Positions 1-5,790 of a DNA stretch of 5,790 nt are shown here, in pieces; positions within the stretch are counted from its first letter, which is position 1, and each line of letters opens with the position of its first letter. Made by a program: the position numbers and the translations under genes. The notes under the pieces are model-generated. The model did not search any database and had not been told where the DNA came from. It worked only from the letters and a program-made list of their open reading frames with translations. Source of the DNA: Thiofaba sp049322715 (lineage in GTDB: Bacteria > Pseudomonadota > Gammaproteobacteria > Halothiobacillales > Halothiobacillaceae); the NCBI GenBank assembly GCA_049322715.1, contig JBMOQP010000047.1, positions 1 through 5,790 of the forward strand, written 5' to 3'.

Positions 1-46
1 ATTGTGATTCCGGTTGTCGTGGGTTCGAATCCCATCGATCACCCCA
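1..46 (+). tRNA. tRNA-His (GTG anticodon), 3' part only
   Basis: This is the 3' portion of a histidine tRNA; the 5' half lies to the left of the window. The anticodon loop TTGTGAT is at 2-8, with the GTG anticodon at 4-6. The 3' strand of the anticodon stem (TCCGG) is at 9-13 and the variable region at 14-18. The T arm is GTGGG / TTCGAAT / CCCAT at 19-35. The 3' acceptor strand CGATCAC is at 36-42, the discriminator C at 43, and an encoded CCA at 44-46. From memory it matches E. coli tRNA-His almost base for base, except in the anticodon and acceptor stems. The C at 43 is the base expected to pair with the extra G-1 that is characteristic of tRNA-His. No T-run terminator is visible immediately after the gene. 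Confidence 0.93.
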
Positions 47-77
47 CCCCTTTCCCCCTGTTCTCCCGTGCCGCCCT

Positions 78-90
78 TCACCGAAGGTGA
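78..90 (+). promoter_or_regulatory. RBS of the patatin gene inside a small hairpin
   Basis: The Shine-Dalgarno-like sequence AAGGTGA (84-90) ends six bases before the ATG at 97 and decides that start. An ATG at 93 is out of frame. The same bases form the 3' arm of a 5-bp hairpin, TCACC (78-82) with GGTGA (86-90) around a GAA loop. The stem is short, so a regulatory effect is only a possibility; the ribosome-binding role is likely. Confidence 0.55.
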
Positions 91-96
91 CGATGC

Positions 97-1404
97 ATGC
101 CATTCCCTGCCCGCTTCTTTGCCGGCTCGATCCAGCCACGGATCAGGATCGCCCTTGCCTGGCTGTTCGCCATCGCCCTGGCCGGCTGTGCCAGTGACGC
201 GCATTACCCGCTCAATCGCCCGCTGACCGCAAGCCCGGCCCTGCTGCAGCCGGCGCCACAGGGCGCGGCCAGCCTGCCATCTTCGGACACACTGCTGGTC
301 ATCCTCGCCTTCTCGGGCGGAGGCACCCGCGCGGCAGCGTTGTCCTACGGCGTGCTGGAGACGCTTGCCGGGCACGAGGTCGCATGGGCAGGGCGTTCGC
401 GCCGCCTGCTGGACGAGGTGGACCTTATCTCGTCGGTCTCCGGCGGCAGCTTCACCGCCGCCTACTACGGCCTGCGTGGCGAGCGGATGTTCGGCGAATT
501 CGAGACGGCCTTCCTCAAGCGCGATGTCGAGGCCGAGCTGAAGGACGAGCTGCTGAAGTCAAGCAATCTGTCCCGCCTCACCTCGCCGAGCTTCGGCCGA
601 TCAGACATCCTCGCCGAGCATTACGACCGCATCCTGTTCCATGGCGCCACGCTGGGCGACCTGCGGCGCAACGGTAGCCCGCGCATCGTCATCAACGCGA
701 CCCGCATGACGCGCGGAACCCCATTCGCCTTCACCGCCCGCCAGTTCGAGGCGATCGGCTCCAGCCCGGACAGCTTCAGCGTGGCCCGCGCGGTGGCGGC
801 CTCCTCGGCGGTGCCGGTCCTGTTCTCGCCAATCATGCTGCGCGACTACCGCGACACCAGCTGTCAGGGCCTGCCGCCACCGCAGGGCGAACCCCCGGAG
901 CGGACCAGCGACGGCTGCTACATCCACCTGCTCGATGGCGGCCTGCACGACAACCTCGGCCTGAACATCCTGCTCGAGCGGACGAACGGTAACGATGACG
1001 CCGGCCTGGTGCTGGGCGAGGCAGGCTTCCCCGCGACCCGCAGGATCGTGGTCATCCATGTCGATGCCACCGCACCTCTCGATCGTCGCTGGGAGCGGTC
1101 GGCGAGCATCCCGCCACCCGAGGCGGTGCTGGAGGCGGCCACCAGCATCCCGCTGATCAACACCAACCGGGACACGCTGCGCGAGCTGAGGTTGCGCGCC
1201 GAGGCCTGGCGCGCGCAGGGACTGGACGTCAGCCTGATCGAGGTCAACCTGAACCAACTGCCCGACTCCGCCCGGCGATCTCGCCTGCTGGCCCTGCCTA
1301 CCGCGCTGACCCTGCCGGCGGCGGCCGTGGACGACCTGCGCAAGGCCGCCCGCGACCTGCTCGAGGCTCATCCCGAATTCCTCCGCTTGACCCGCGCGCC
1401 GTAG
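97..1404 (+). CDS. patatin-like phospholipase family lipoprotein
   Basis: Predicted 435-residue envelope lipoprotein with a patatin-type acyl hydrolase fold, probably a phospholipase A or lysophospholipase; its true substrate is unknown. Residues 1-30 are a lipoprotein signal peptide: arginines at 6, 15 and 17, a hydrophobic stretch, then the lipobox L28-A-G-C31. Position +2 after the cysteine is Ala, so export to the outer membrane is expected. The catalytic parts of the family are present in order: the glycine-rich oxyanion loop FSGGGTRA (72-79), the nucleophile elbow SSVSGGS (112-118) with Ser115 as the likely nucleophile, and DGG (280-282) with Asp280 as the dyad aspartate. The elbow has Ser rather than Gly two residues before the nucleophile. 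Apart from the lipid-modified Cys31, the only cysteines are C256 and C274, which flank a Pro-rich loop and could form a disulfide. The start is supported by the SD sequence at 84-90. The nearest upstream gene is tRNA-His; the peptidase gene downstream is convergent. Confidence 0.9.
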   Translation: MPFPARFFAGSIQPRIRIALAWLFAIALAGCASDAHYPLNRPLTASPALLQPAPQGAASLPSSDTLLVILAFSGGGTRAAALSYGVLETLAGHEVAWAGRSRRLLDEVDLISSVSGGSFTAAYYGLRGERMFGEFETAFLKRDVEAELKDELLKSSNLSRLTSPSFGRSDILAEHYDRILFHGATLGDLRRNGSPRIVINATRMTRGTPFAFTARQFEAIGSSPDSFSVARAVAASSAVPVLFSPIMLRDYRDTSCQGLPPPQGEPPERTSDGCYIHLLDGGLHDNLGLNILLERTNGNDDAGLVLGEAGFPATRRIVVIHVDATAPLDRRWERSASIPPPEAVLEAATSIPLINTNRDTLRELRLRAEAWRAQGLDVSLIEVNLNQLPDSARRSRLLALPTALTLPAAAVDDLRKAARDLLEAHPEFLRLTRAP

Positions 1405-1410
1405 GGCGGA

Positions 1411-1444
1411 CATGAAAAAGGGGGCCTGCGCCCCCTTGATCATG
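1411..1444 (-). terminator. intrinsic terminator between convergent genes
   Basis: The core stem is AAGGGGGC (1418-1425) paired with GCCCCCTT (1430-1437) around a 4-base loop. Outside a 2x2 internal loop, CATGA (1411-1415) pairs with TCATG (1440-1444), which lengthens the structure. On the minus strand the stem is followed by a run of five T (the first two inside the stem), as expected for a Rho-independent terminator of the M16 peptidase gene, whose stop codon lies 14 bases upstream. On the plus strand the stem is followed only by TTGATCATG, so termination of the patatin transcript (stop at 1402-1404) would be weaker. It may still act in both directions. Confidence 0.8.
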
Positions 1445-1458
1445 CCGCCATACCGGCC

Positions 1459-4374
1459 TCAGACCTGCTCGATGGCGAGCCCCAGGCCCTCGACCTCGGC
1501 GCGCGCCCCACCGTGGGTCAGCACGCCGATGCTGGCCCGCGGAGGCGCAAGGTAGCGCTCGGCAACACGGCGCAGGTCGTCCAGGGTGACGTCCAGCAGG
1601 CGGTTGCGGTAGGCCATGCGGCGCTCCGGCGTCAGGCCATGCAGGGCATTGTGGAAGGCCTTCTTCGCCTCGCCTGCGGGCGAGCCCGGCTTGTCGATGC
1701 TGGAGATGACCGACAACAGGGCCTCCTCCAGCGCCTGGGCGGTGTGGCCTTCGCCGTGCAACCAGTCGACGGCGCGGTCGAAATCGGCCAGCGTGTCGGA
1801 CAGGCGCGGGTCGCGGTAGGAGTAGAAGCGGAAGCTCGCGGATTCCGGATCGTAGCTCGATCCGCCGCCGTAGGCCCCACCCTGCTCGCGAATGGCGCGG
1901 TGCAGGAAGCCGTTGCGCAGGTAGGCACCCAGCAGGGCCAGCGGACCGGCATCGGCGTGGTCGATCGGCACGGCGGGATAGGCCTTGGCGCAGAAGTGCA
2001 CCTGGGTGTTGGTCAGCCAGGCCTCGCGCGTCACCGCGCGGGTTCTCGGCAGGGCGACCGCGGAGGCGCCCGCCGGACGCTCACCCCAGTGGCTCGCCTG
2101 CGCCTCGGCCAGCGCGTCAAAGCTGCGCCCCTCGGCGACCATCAGCCACTCGCGCGGCGCCTCGACCAGTTTGCGGTGCAGCTGGGACAGGCGCCCGGCA
2201 AAGGCCTCCAGGCGCCCCTCCTCATCCAGCCCGTCGTCCAGTGCCTTGAGATCCTGCAGCCCGGCCAGGCCGCTCCAGCGGTGCGCGAGGCGGGCGGAGG
2301 GCGACAGGCGCGAGGCGGCGATGGCCATCGCGTGGCTGTGGCCGGCCGAGGTCACGCCCTGCTCGCGCGCGAAGCGGGCCTGGGCGACCAGCTCGCGCAG
2401 GCGCGGCAGTTCGTCGAAACGGGCCGTTTCCAGCACCTCGCTCATCAGCCCCTGCAGGGCCGCGCCGTTGCGCGCCAGCGCCTTGCCGGACAGCACCACG
2501 TAGCCGCGGGTGCGCTGCTCGTCGTCGAGTTCGGCGCGCACCGAGGCATAGGCGCCGATGCCGCCGGTGACCGCCGCCATCCGCTGCTGCATGGCGAGAT
2601 AGTCGTATCCGCCCGCCCCGACCTCACTCAGCATGCTGGTGACGTAGGGCAGCAGGTCCAGCTCGTCGTCATCCAGCTGCGGCAGGGGCATGACGACCTG
2701 GCTGTAGACCAGGCCGTTGGTGCTGGAGTCGAACCAGGTGGTGCGGCGCGGGGCGGCATCGACCCGGGCGGGCGCGGGGATGTCGAGCGTCACAGGGATG
2801 TCCTCGCGGGTCACCCGCGGCAGGATCTCCGGATCGTCCTGCTGCGCCTGGCGCGCCAGCAGGGCCTGCGCCTGCTCGACCACGCGACGCTTGTCCTCCT
2901 CGCTCATGCCGGCCTTGATCGCGGCCAGGCGGGCCTTCTCGGCCTCGACCTTGCGCGCGGCAAGCCCGGTGTCCGGCACCAGGGCGAGGCGCACGCGGTG
3001 AGGGTTGTCGAGCAGCAGGCGGCGCGCCAGGCCCTTGATGTATCCCGGATCCTTGATGCGCTCGCGCAGGCGGGCCAGCACAGGCTCGAGATCGAGCAGG
3101 GCGACCGGGTCCCCTTCGTGGATGGCGGCCGGCAGGGCGTGCAGGATCAGCTGCAGGCCGTAGGGGTAGGAGTCGCCGGTGATCTCGCGCTGCGAGAGCT
3201 CGAGCTGGTGCAGCACCGCCTCGACCATCTCCAGCGGCACGCCATCGCGGGCCACCTTCTCCAGCACGTCGAGGATCAGGCGCTCGACCGCACCGGCGTG
3301 CTCAGGATTGGAGCCCTCGACACCGGCGGCGAACAGCATCTCGCGCGGGGAGTCCTCAAGCCCGCACAGCGGCGAGGGCGCGCTGCCGAGCTTGGTGGTC
3401 TCCAGCGCCTGCATCAGCGGGGAGGCGCTGTTGTCGAGCAACACGCCGGATAGCAGCTGGGCCTCCAGCAGGCCCTCGAGGTCGGCGTTCTCGCCCAGCA
3501 GCCAGCCGACCACGACGTGGGTCTTGTCCGCCGTCTCGCCCTCCACCGCGTACGGCTCGCTCACCGCCTTCGGCTCGGCATAGCGCTGCTCGGCCGGCAC
3601 GGTGGTGTTCGGGTCGATGCGGGTGAAGCGCTTGAGCGCCTTGTCCTGGAACATCGCCTGCAGCTCGGCCGCCGGGATGTCGCCATAGGTCAGGAACACG
3701 GCGTTGGAGGGGTGGTAATGGCGCCTGTAGAACGCCACCAGCTGCTCGTGGGCGAGATCGGGGATAGCCTCCGGCTCGCCGCCACTGTTGTGGTGATAGG
3801 TCACGGTCGGATAGACGTGCTTGGTGAGGGACTGCCACAGCACGCTGACGGGGTTGCTCATCGCCCCCTTCATTTCGTTGTAGACCACACCCTTGAATAC
3901 CAGCTCGCTTTCCGGGTCGTCCGCCTTCGCGAATTCGACCCGATGGCCTTCCTGGGCAAAATCCAGCGCATCCAGACGGGCGAAGAACACCGCGTCGAGA
4001 TAAACATCCAGCAGGTTCATGAAATCCTTGCGGTTCTGGCTGGCAAATGGATAGGCCGTCCAGTCGCTCGAGGTGAAGGCATTCATGAAGGTATTCAGCG
4101 AGCGGCGCGTCATCATGAAGAACGGATCGCGCACCGGGAAGCGCTCGCTGCCGCACAGGGCGGTGTGCTCGAGAATATGCGCCACCCCGGTCGAATCCTG
4201 CGGCACGGTGCGCAGGCCGACCAGAAACACATTGTTATTGTCCTCGGCTGCCAGATGAAAATGGCGCGCGCCGGTGGCAATGTGCTCGAACTCGTCGACG
4301 TGCAGCTGCAGCGCCTCGATCCACTGGCGGCGCTTGAAGGCGAAGGCGGGATGGGTATTCATGGATGCATTCAT
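1459..4374 (-). CDS. M16C (PreP-like) zinc metallopeptidase, insulinase family
   Basis: A 971-residue peptidase related to the presequence protease / falcilysin group, which closes around unfolded peptides and degrades them. The inverted zinc motif HxxEH is H66-I-L-E69-H70. The third ligand is Glu167 in NEMKG (166-170), 97 residues after the second histidine, the spacing I recall for human PreP. The N-terminal half has the typical blocks around 62-130 (LEHTALCGS, RSLNTFMNAFTSSDWTAYPF). A charged linker at about 470-515 fits the M16C-associated hinge region. The C-terminal half carries the transition-state Arg/Tyr pair R829 and Y835 in REQGGAYGGG, followed by YSYRDP (851-856). The length matches full M16C proteins, and the gene looks intact and active. 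No signal peptide is seen, so a cytoplasmic location is inferred. I chose the ATG at 4372-4374, with a weak GAGAA SD nine bases upstream; the in-frame ATG at 4360-4362 is the alternative. The frame stays open upstream to 5223, but that part is antisense to the TPR gene and lacks M16 similarity. Confidence 0.93.
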   Translation of the reverse strand: MNASMNTHPAFAFKRRQWIEALQLHVDEFEHIATGARHFHLAAEDNNNVFLVGLRTVPQDSTGVAHILEHTALCGSERFPVRDPFFMMTRRSLNTFMNAFTSSDWTAYPFASQNRKDFMNLLDVYLDAVFFARLDALDFAQEGHRVEFAKADDPESELVFKGVVYNEMKGAMSNPVSVLWQSLTKHVYPTVTYHHNSGGEPEAIPDLAHEQLVAFYRRHYHPSNAVFLTYGDIPAAELQAMFQDKALKRFTRIDPNTTVPAEQRYAEPKAVSEPYAVEGETADKTHVVVGWLLGENADLEGLLEAQLLSGVLLDNSASPLMQALETTKLGSAPSPLCGLEDSPREMLFAAGVEGSNPEHAGAVERLILDVLEKVARDGVPLEMVEAVLHQLELSQREITGDSYPYGLQLILHALPAAIHEGDPVALLDLEPVLARLRERIKDPGYIKGLARRLLLDNPHRVRLALVPDTGLAARKVEAEKARLAAIKAGMSEEDKRRVVEQAQALLARQAQQDDPEILPRVTREDIPVTLDIPAPARVDAAPRRTTWFDSSTNGLVYSQVVMPLPQLDDDELDLLPYVTSMLSEVGAGGYDYLAMQQRMAAVTGGIGAYASVRAELDDEQRTRGYVVLSGKALARNGAALQGLMSEVLETARFDELPRLRELVAQARFAREQGVTSAGHSHAMAIAASRLSPSARLAHRWSGLAGLQDLKALDDGLDEEGRLEAFAGRLSQLHRKLVEAPREWLMVAEGRSFDALAEAQASHWGERPAGASAVALPRTRAVTREAWLTNTQVHFCAKAYPAVPIDHADAGPLALLGAYLRNGFLHRAIREQGGAYGGGSSYDPESASFRFYSYRDPRLSDTLADFDRAVDWLHGEGHTAQALEEALLSVISSIDKPGSPAGEAKKAFHNALHGLTPERRMAYRNRLLDVTLDDLRRVAERYLAPPRASIGVLTHGGARAEVEGLGLAIEQV

Positions 4375-4430
4375 TTCTGGATTTTCTCGGCCGTGCGGGA
4401 CGCGGCGGTTCGACAAGGAAAAGTGACTGG

Positions 4431-4439
4431 ATGATACCA
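4431..4439 (-). promoter_or_regulatory. probable extended -10 promoter of the M16 peptidase gene
   Basis: Read on the minus strand, this is TGG-TATCAT: a -10 hexamer matching TATAAT at five of six positions and preceded by the TGn extension. No good -35 box is seen at 16-18 bases, which is tolerable for an extended -10 promoter. Transcription would start near 4424 and give a leader of about 50 bases before the ATG at 4374. It lies in the 117-bp region shared with the divergent TPR gene. Confidence 0.45.
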
Positions 4440-4476
4440 TGCGCCCTTTTCCCGCCCGATCCAACCCCGCTGCGAC

Positions 4477-4481
4477 AAGGG
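4477..4481 (+). promoter_or_regulatory. weak RBS of the TPR gene
   Basis: AAGGG lies ten bases before the ATG at 4492, a rather long spacing. No better Shine-Dalgarno sequence is nearer. The plus-strand promoter of this gene is not clear: TTCGAC (4409-4414) and TACCAT (4435-4440) resemble -35 and -10 boxes, but the 20-base spacer is too long. Confidence 0.35.
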
Positions 4482-4491
4482 TTCCCGTACC

Positions 4492-5631
4492 ATGCCCACC
4501 AATACACTCCACTCCCGCTTGCAGGCCCTGCGCACCGGCAGTCTCGACGAGGCAGGCCAGCGCCAGTTGTTCGAAGATGCCCTCGCCGAGGGGGATCAGG
4601 CCATCGCCTGCGAGACCGCCGATCACCTGGCCTATGCCCTGCTCGACGCGGGGCGACCAGCCGAGGCGCGCGAGGTGGCGGAGCGGGCCCTCGCGCTCGG
4701 GCCGGACTTCGCCCTGCTGCACACCCTCGCCCTCGCCGAACACGCCGAGGGCACGCCGGCGAAGGCGATCGGCCACCTGGAGCAGGCACTGAAGCAGATC
4801 GGCGAGCCACAGGAGGACGAGCTGCGCGCCATCCGCGCGGACATGCTCGAGCACCTCGCCACCCTCTGCCAGCAGCAGGGCAAGAGCCTGCGTGCCTGGC
4901 AGGCGCTGGAACAAGCGGCCACCTTGCTTGCGTCCCTGGGTGACACCCTTGGCCGACTGCGCAGCGAAATCGCCCTCGCCCGGCTGGCACGAGAAATGGG
5001 CGACAACACCCAGTCGGCCGACAAGTGGCTGACGGTGATCGAGGTCGCGCGCGTGGCGGGACGTGCGGAGGACGAGGCCCGCGCCCTGCTGGAACTGGCC
5101 GAGATCGCCCGCGACGAGGGGCATGCCGAGGCCGAGGAATCGTTGCGCCAGGAAGCCATCGAAGCCCTCGTGCGGGCCAGGCTGTGGCCCGAGCTGGCCC
5201 GCACCTTGTTCCAGCTTGGACACACCCGTTCACGACGCGACGCCGTCTGGCAGGCGCTGTGGCTGATGCTGGCGCAGGAAGGACCCATGGAAGGCCTCAT
5301 CAACGCCCAGGCCTGGCTGTTCATGCGGGAGGACCAGAAGGCCCTGCCCGAGGCCGCCCGGGTCGCCGCCGCGGTCATCGCCGTGGTCGAGAAACTTCCC
5401 TCCTCGCTGCCCCGCCACGCCGAGATTCATCGCATGGCCATCACCACCTTCCTCGGCTGTGCGCGGCTGCAGGGGGTACATGAAACCGAAATCACGCAGT
5501 GGATGGAAAAGGAAAGGCTGCGTGCGGAGGATGGAATCATCGCCACGACAATGAAAATGATCGAGGGCCACGAGGAAACCGGAGAATGGCTTTTCGACCG
5601 CGCGGCATTCCTTTCCGAAAAACCTTCTTGA
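4492..5631 (+). CDS. TPR-type helical-repeat protein of unknown function
   Basis: A 379-residue, Ala- and Leu-rich, almost wholly alpha-helical protein with no signal peptide or membrane segment, so probably cytoplasmic. I do not recognise a named family. Degenerate tetratricopeptide repeats are visible as paired helices at about 42-71 (LAYALLDAGRPAEAREVAERALALGPD), 74-104, 118-150, 154-190 and 194-228. The first is the clearest, with the usual small/large residue pattern and a closing P71. Residues 230-379 diverge: helices continue, with a Trp-rich stretch (W253, W257, W275) and a charged tail, and may form a separate C-terminal domain. TPR solenoids bind peptide segments of partner proteins, so a scaffold or adaptor role is likely, but the partner is unknown. 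The gene starts 117 bp from the divergent M16 peptidase gene. The end is a tandem stop, TGA TAA (5629-5634). No terminator is seen downstream; a promoter overlaps the stop instead. Confidence 0.85.
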   Translation: MPTNTLHSRLQALRTGSLDEAGQRQLFEDALAEGDQAIACETADHLAYALLDAGRPAEAREVAERALALGPDFALLHTLALAEHAEGTPAKAIGHLEQALKQIGEPQEDELRAIRADMLEHLATLCQQQGKSLRAWQALEQAATLLASLGDTLGRLRSEIALARLAREMGDNTQSADKWLTVIEVARVAGRAEDEARALLELAEIARDEGHAEAEESLRQEAIEALVRARLWPELARTLFQLGHTRSRRDAVWQALWLMLAQEGPMEGLINAQAWLFMREDQKALPEAARVAAAVIAVVEKLPSSLPRHAEIHRMAITTFLGCARLQGVHETEITQWMEKERLRAEDGIIATTMKMIEGHEETGEWLFDRAAFLSEKPS

Positions 5632-5655
5632 TAAATGCACTCCGTTCACTAGAAT
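5628..5655 (+). promoter_or_regulatory. strong sigma70-type promoter overlapping the TPR stop codon
   Basis: TTGATA (5628-5633) matches the -35 consensus TTGACA at five of six positions. TAGAAT (5650-5655) matches the -10 consensus TATAAT at five of six. The spacer is 16 bases, within the working range. The -35 box overlaps the TGA stop of the TPR gene. Transcription would begin near 5662, only a few bases before the apparent left end of the insertion sequence. It is the best-matching promoter in the window and lies outside the IS, so it probably belonged to a resident gene now displaced to the right. Confidence 0.6.
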
Positions 5656-5710
5656 CGATACGGGTTAACAGGCCGTTGAAAAACTCCGGCGCTTCCATGG
5701 CATGATCCCC

Positions 5711-5732
5711 CTGATCCATCCCTGATCCATCC
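5711..5732 (+). repeat. two perfect tandem copies of an 11-bp unit
   Basis: CTGATCCATCC occurs at 5711-5721 and again at 5722-5732. A partial third copy, CTGAGCGAT, at 5733-5741 overlaps the transposase start codon, and a related TGATCCCC lies just upstream at 5703-5710. The repeat lies in the leader between the IS tip and the transposase gene. It may be a slippage duplication or a binding site for a protein; the sequence does not decide this. Confidence 0.8.
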
Positions 5733-5739
5733 CTGAGCG

Positions 5740-5790
5740 ATGCGTGGCATCTCCGATCCCCAATCCGACCTGTTCAGCTACGTGAGCCTG
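5740..5790 (+). CDS. IS transposase, N-terminal 17 codons only
   Basis: The first 17 residues read MRGISDPQSDLFSYVSL and continue beyond the window. The pattern MRG-x(4)-Q-x(2)-LFSYVSL is the opening I know from DDE transposases of the IS5/IS1182 kind, which usually continue with a motif like E-x-R-V-P-x-D-H-P-L-R. An in-frame TGA at 5734-5736 excludes an upstream start, so the ATG at 5740 is the likely one. The Shine-Dalgarno sequence is poor (GAG at 5735-5737, too close to the ATG), consistent with low transposase expression. Whether the full transposase is intact cannot be seen here. Confidence 0.6.
   Translation, partial: MRGISDPQSDLFSYVSL

Larger units (their letters stand above)
5669..5790 (+). 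mobile_element. left end of an insertion sequence (IS5/IS1182-like), truncated by the window edge
   Basis: The sequence CAGGCCGTTGAAAAACTCC (5669-5687) resembles the terminal inverted repeats, seen as TTTTTCAACGGCCTG in the other orientation, that I recall for transposons of the IS5/IS1182 kind. It is followed about 70 bases later by a transposase start codon. The exact boundary is uncertain by a few bases, because the right end and the target duplication are outside the window. TTAA (5665-5668), adjoining the presumed tip, may be part of the target site. Confidence 0.5.

Noticed and set aside
1..96. tRNA 3' end as an integration (att) site for a genomic island
   Set aside because: No integrase, no repeat of the tRNA 3' end further along the window, and the next genes look like ordinary chromosomal genes.
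601..1443. Open frame of 280 codons on the minus strand across the patatin gene
   Set aside because: It is antisense to a gene with clear catalytic motifs, and it would start within the terminator hairpin.
1513..3453. Long open frame of 646 codons on the plus strand
   Set aside because: It is antisense to the well-supported M16 peptidase, its product is a Gly/Arg/Gln-rich string without recognisable domains, and such open antisense frames are usual in high-GC DNA.
4409..4440. Plus-strand sigma70 promoter for the TPR gene
   Set aside because: The candidate boxes TTCGAC and TACCAT are 20 bases apart and each matches the consensus only in part, so it was not listed as a feature.
4375..5223. 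N-terminal extension of the M16 peptidase frame, which would give a 1254-residue protein
   Set aside because: It runs antisense through the TPR gene, shows no M16 similarity, and has the composition of a high-GC shadow frame. The family-like sequence begins just after the ATG at 4374.
4235..5233. Open frame of 332 codons on the minus strand across the TPR gene
   Set aside because: The product is Pro/Arg-rich and low in complexity; it is the antisense shadow of the TPR gene and overlaps the start of the peptidase gene.

Overview
The window (about two-thirds G+C by eye) looks like chromosomal DNA of a high-GC gammaproteobacterium. The best evidence is the 3' part of a tRNA-His at the left edge, which differs from the E. 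coli tRNA only at a few paired positions, together with a PreP-like M16C peptidase and a patatin lipoprotein of proteobacterial type. The order or genus cannot be fixed from this sequence.

Layout, left to right. Positions 1-46 are the 3' end of tRNA-His(GTG). Positions 97-1404 (+) encode an outer-membrane-type lipoprotein of the patatin-like phospholipase family. Positions 1459-4374 (-) encode a 971-residue zinc metallopeptidase of the M16C (presequence protease-like) subfamily. It converges on the patatin gene, and a strong hairpin terminator lies between them. A 117-bp divergent intergenic region separates the peptidase from a rightward gene at 4492-5631 that encodes a TPR-type helical-repeat protein of unknown specific role. 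A strong sigma70-type promoter overlaps the stop codon of that gene. About a dozen bases after its -10 box begins what looks like the left end of an insertion sequence. The first 17 codons of the IS transposase run off the right edge.

How the parts relate. No operon is evident: the three complete genes are + / - / +, and each appears to be its own transcription unit, apart from possible read-through from the tRNA into the patatin gene. The patatin lipoprotein should act at the cell envelope. The M16C peptidase has no signal peptide and should act on short peptides in the cytoplasm. The TPR protein is probably a cytoplasmic scaffold. Nothing in the sequence shows that the three cooperate. The IS probably separates the promoter at 5628-5655 from the gene it originally served, which would lie beyond the right edge.

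I did not find an undescribed system. The points most worth a second look are the promoter/IS junction, the short tandem repeat just inside the IS, the hairpin over the ribosome binding site of the patatin gene, and the divergent pairing of the M16C peptidase with an uncharacterised TPR protein.
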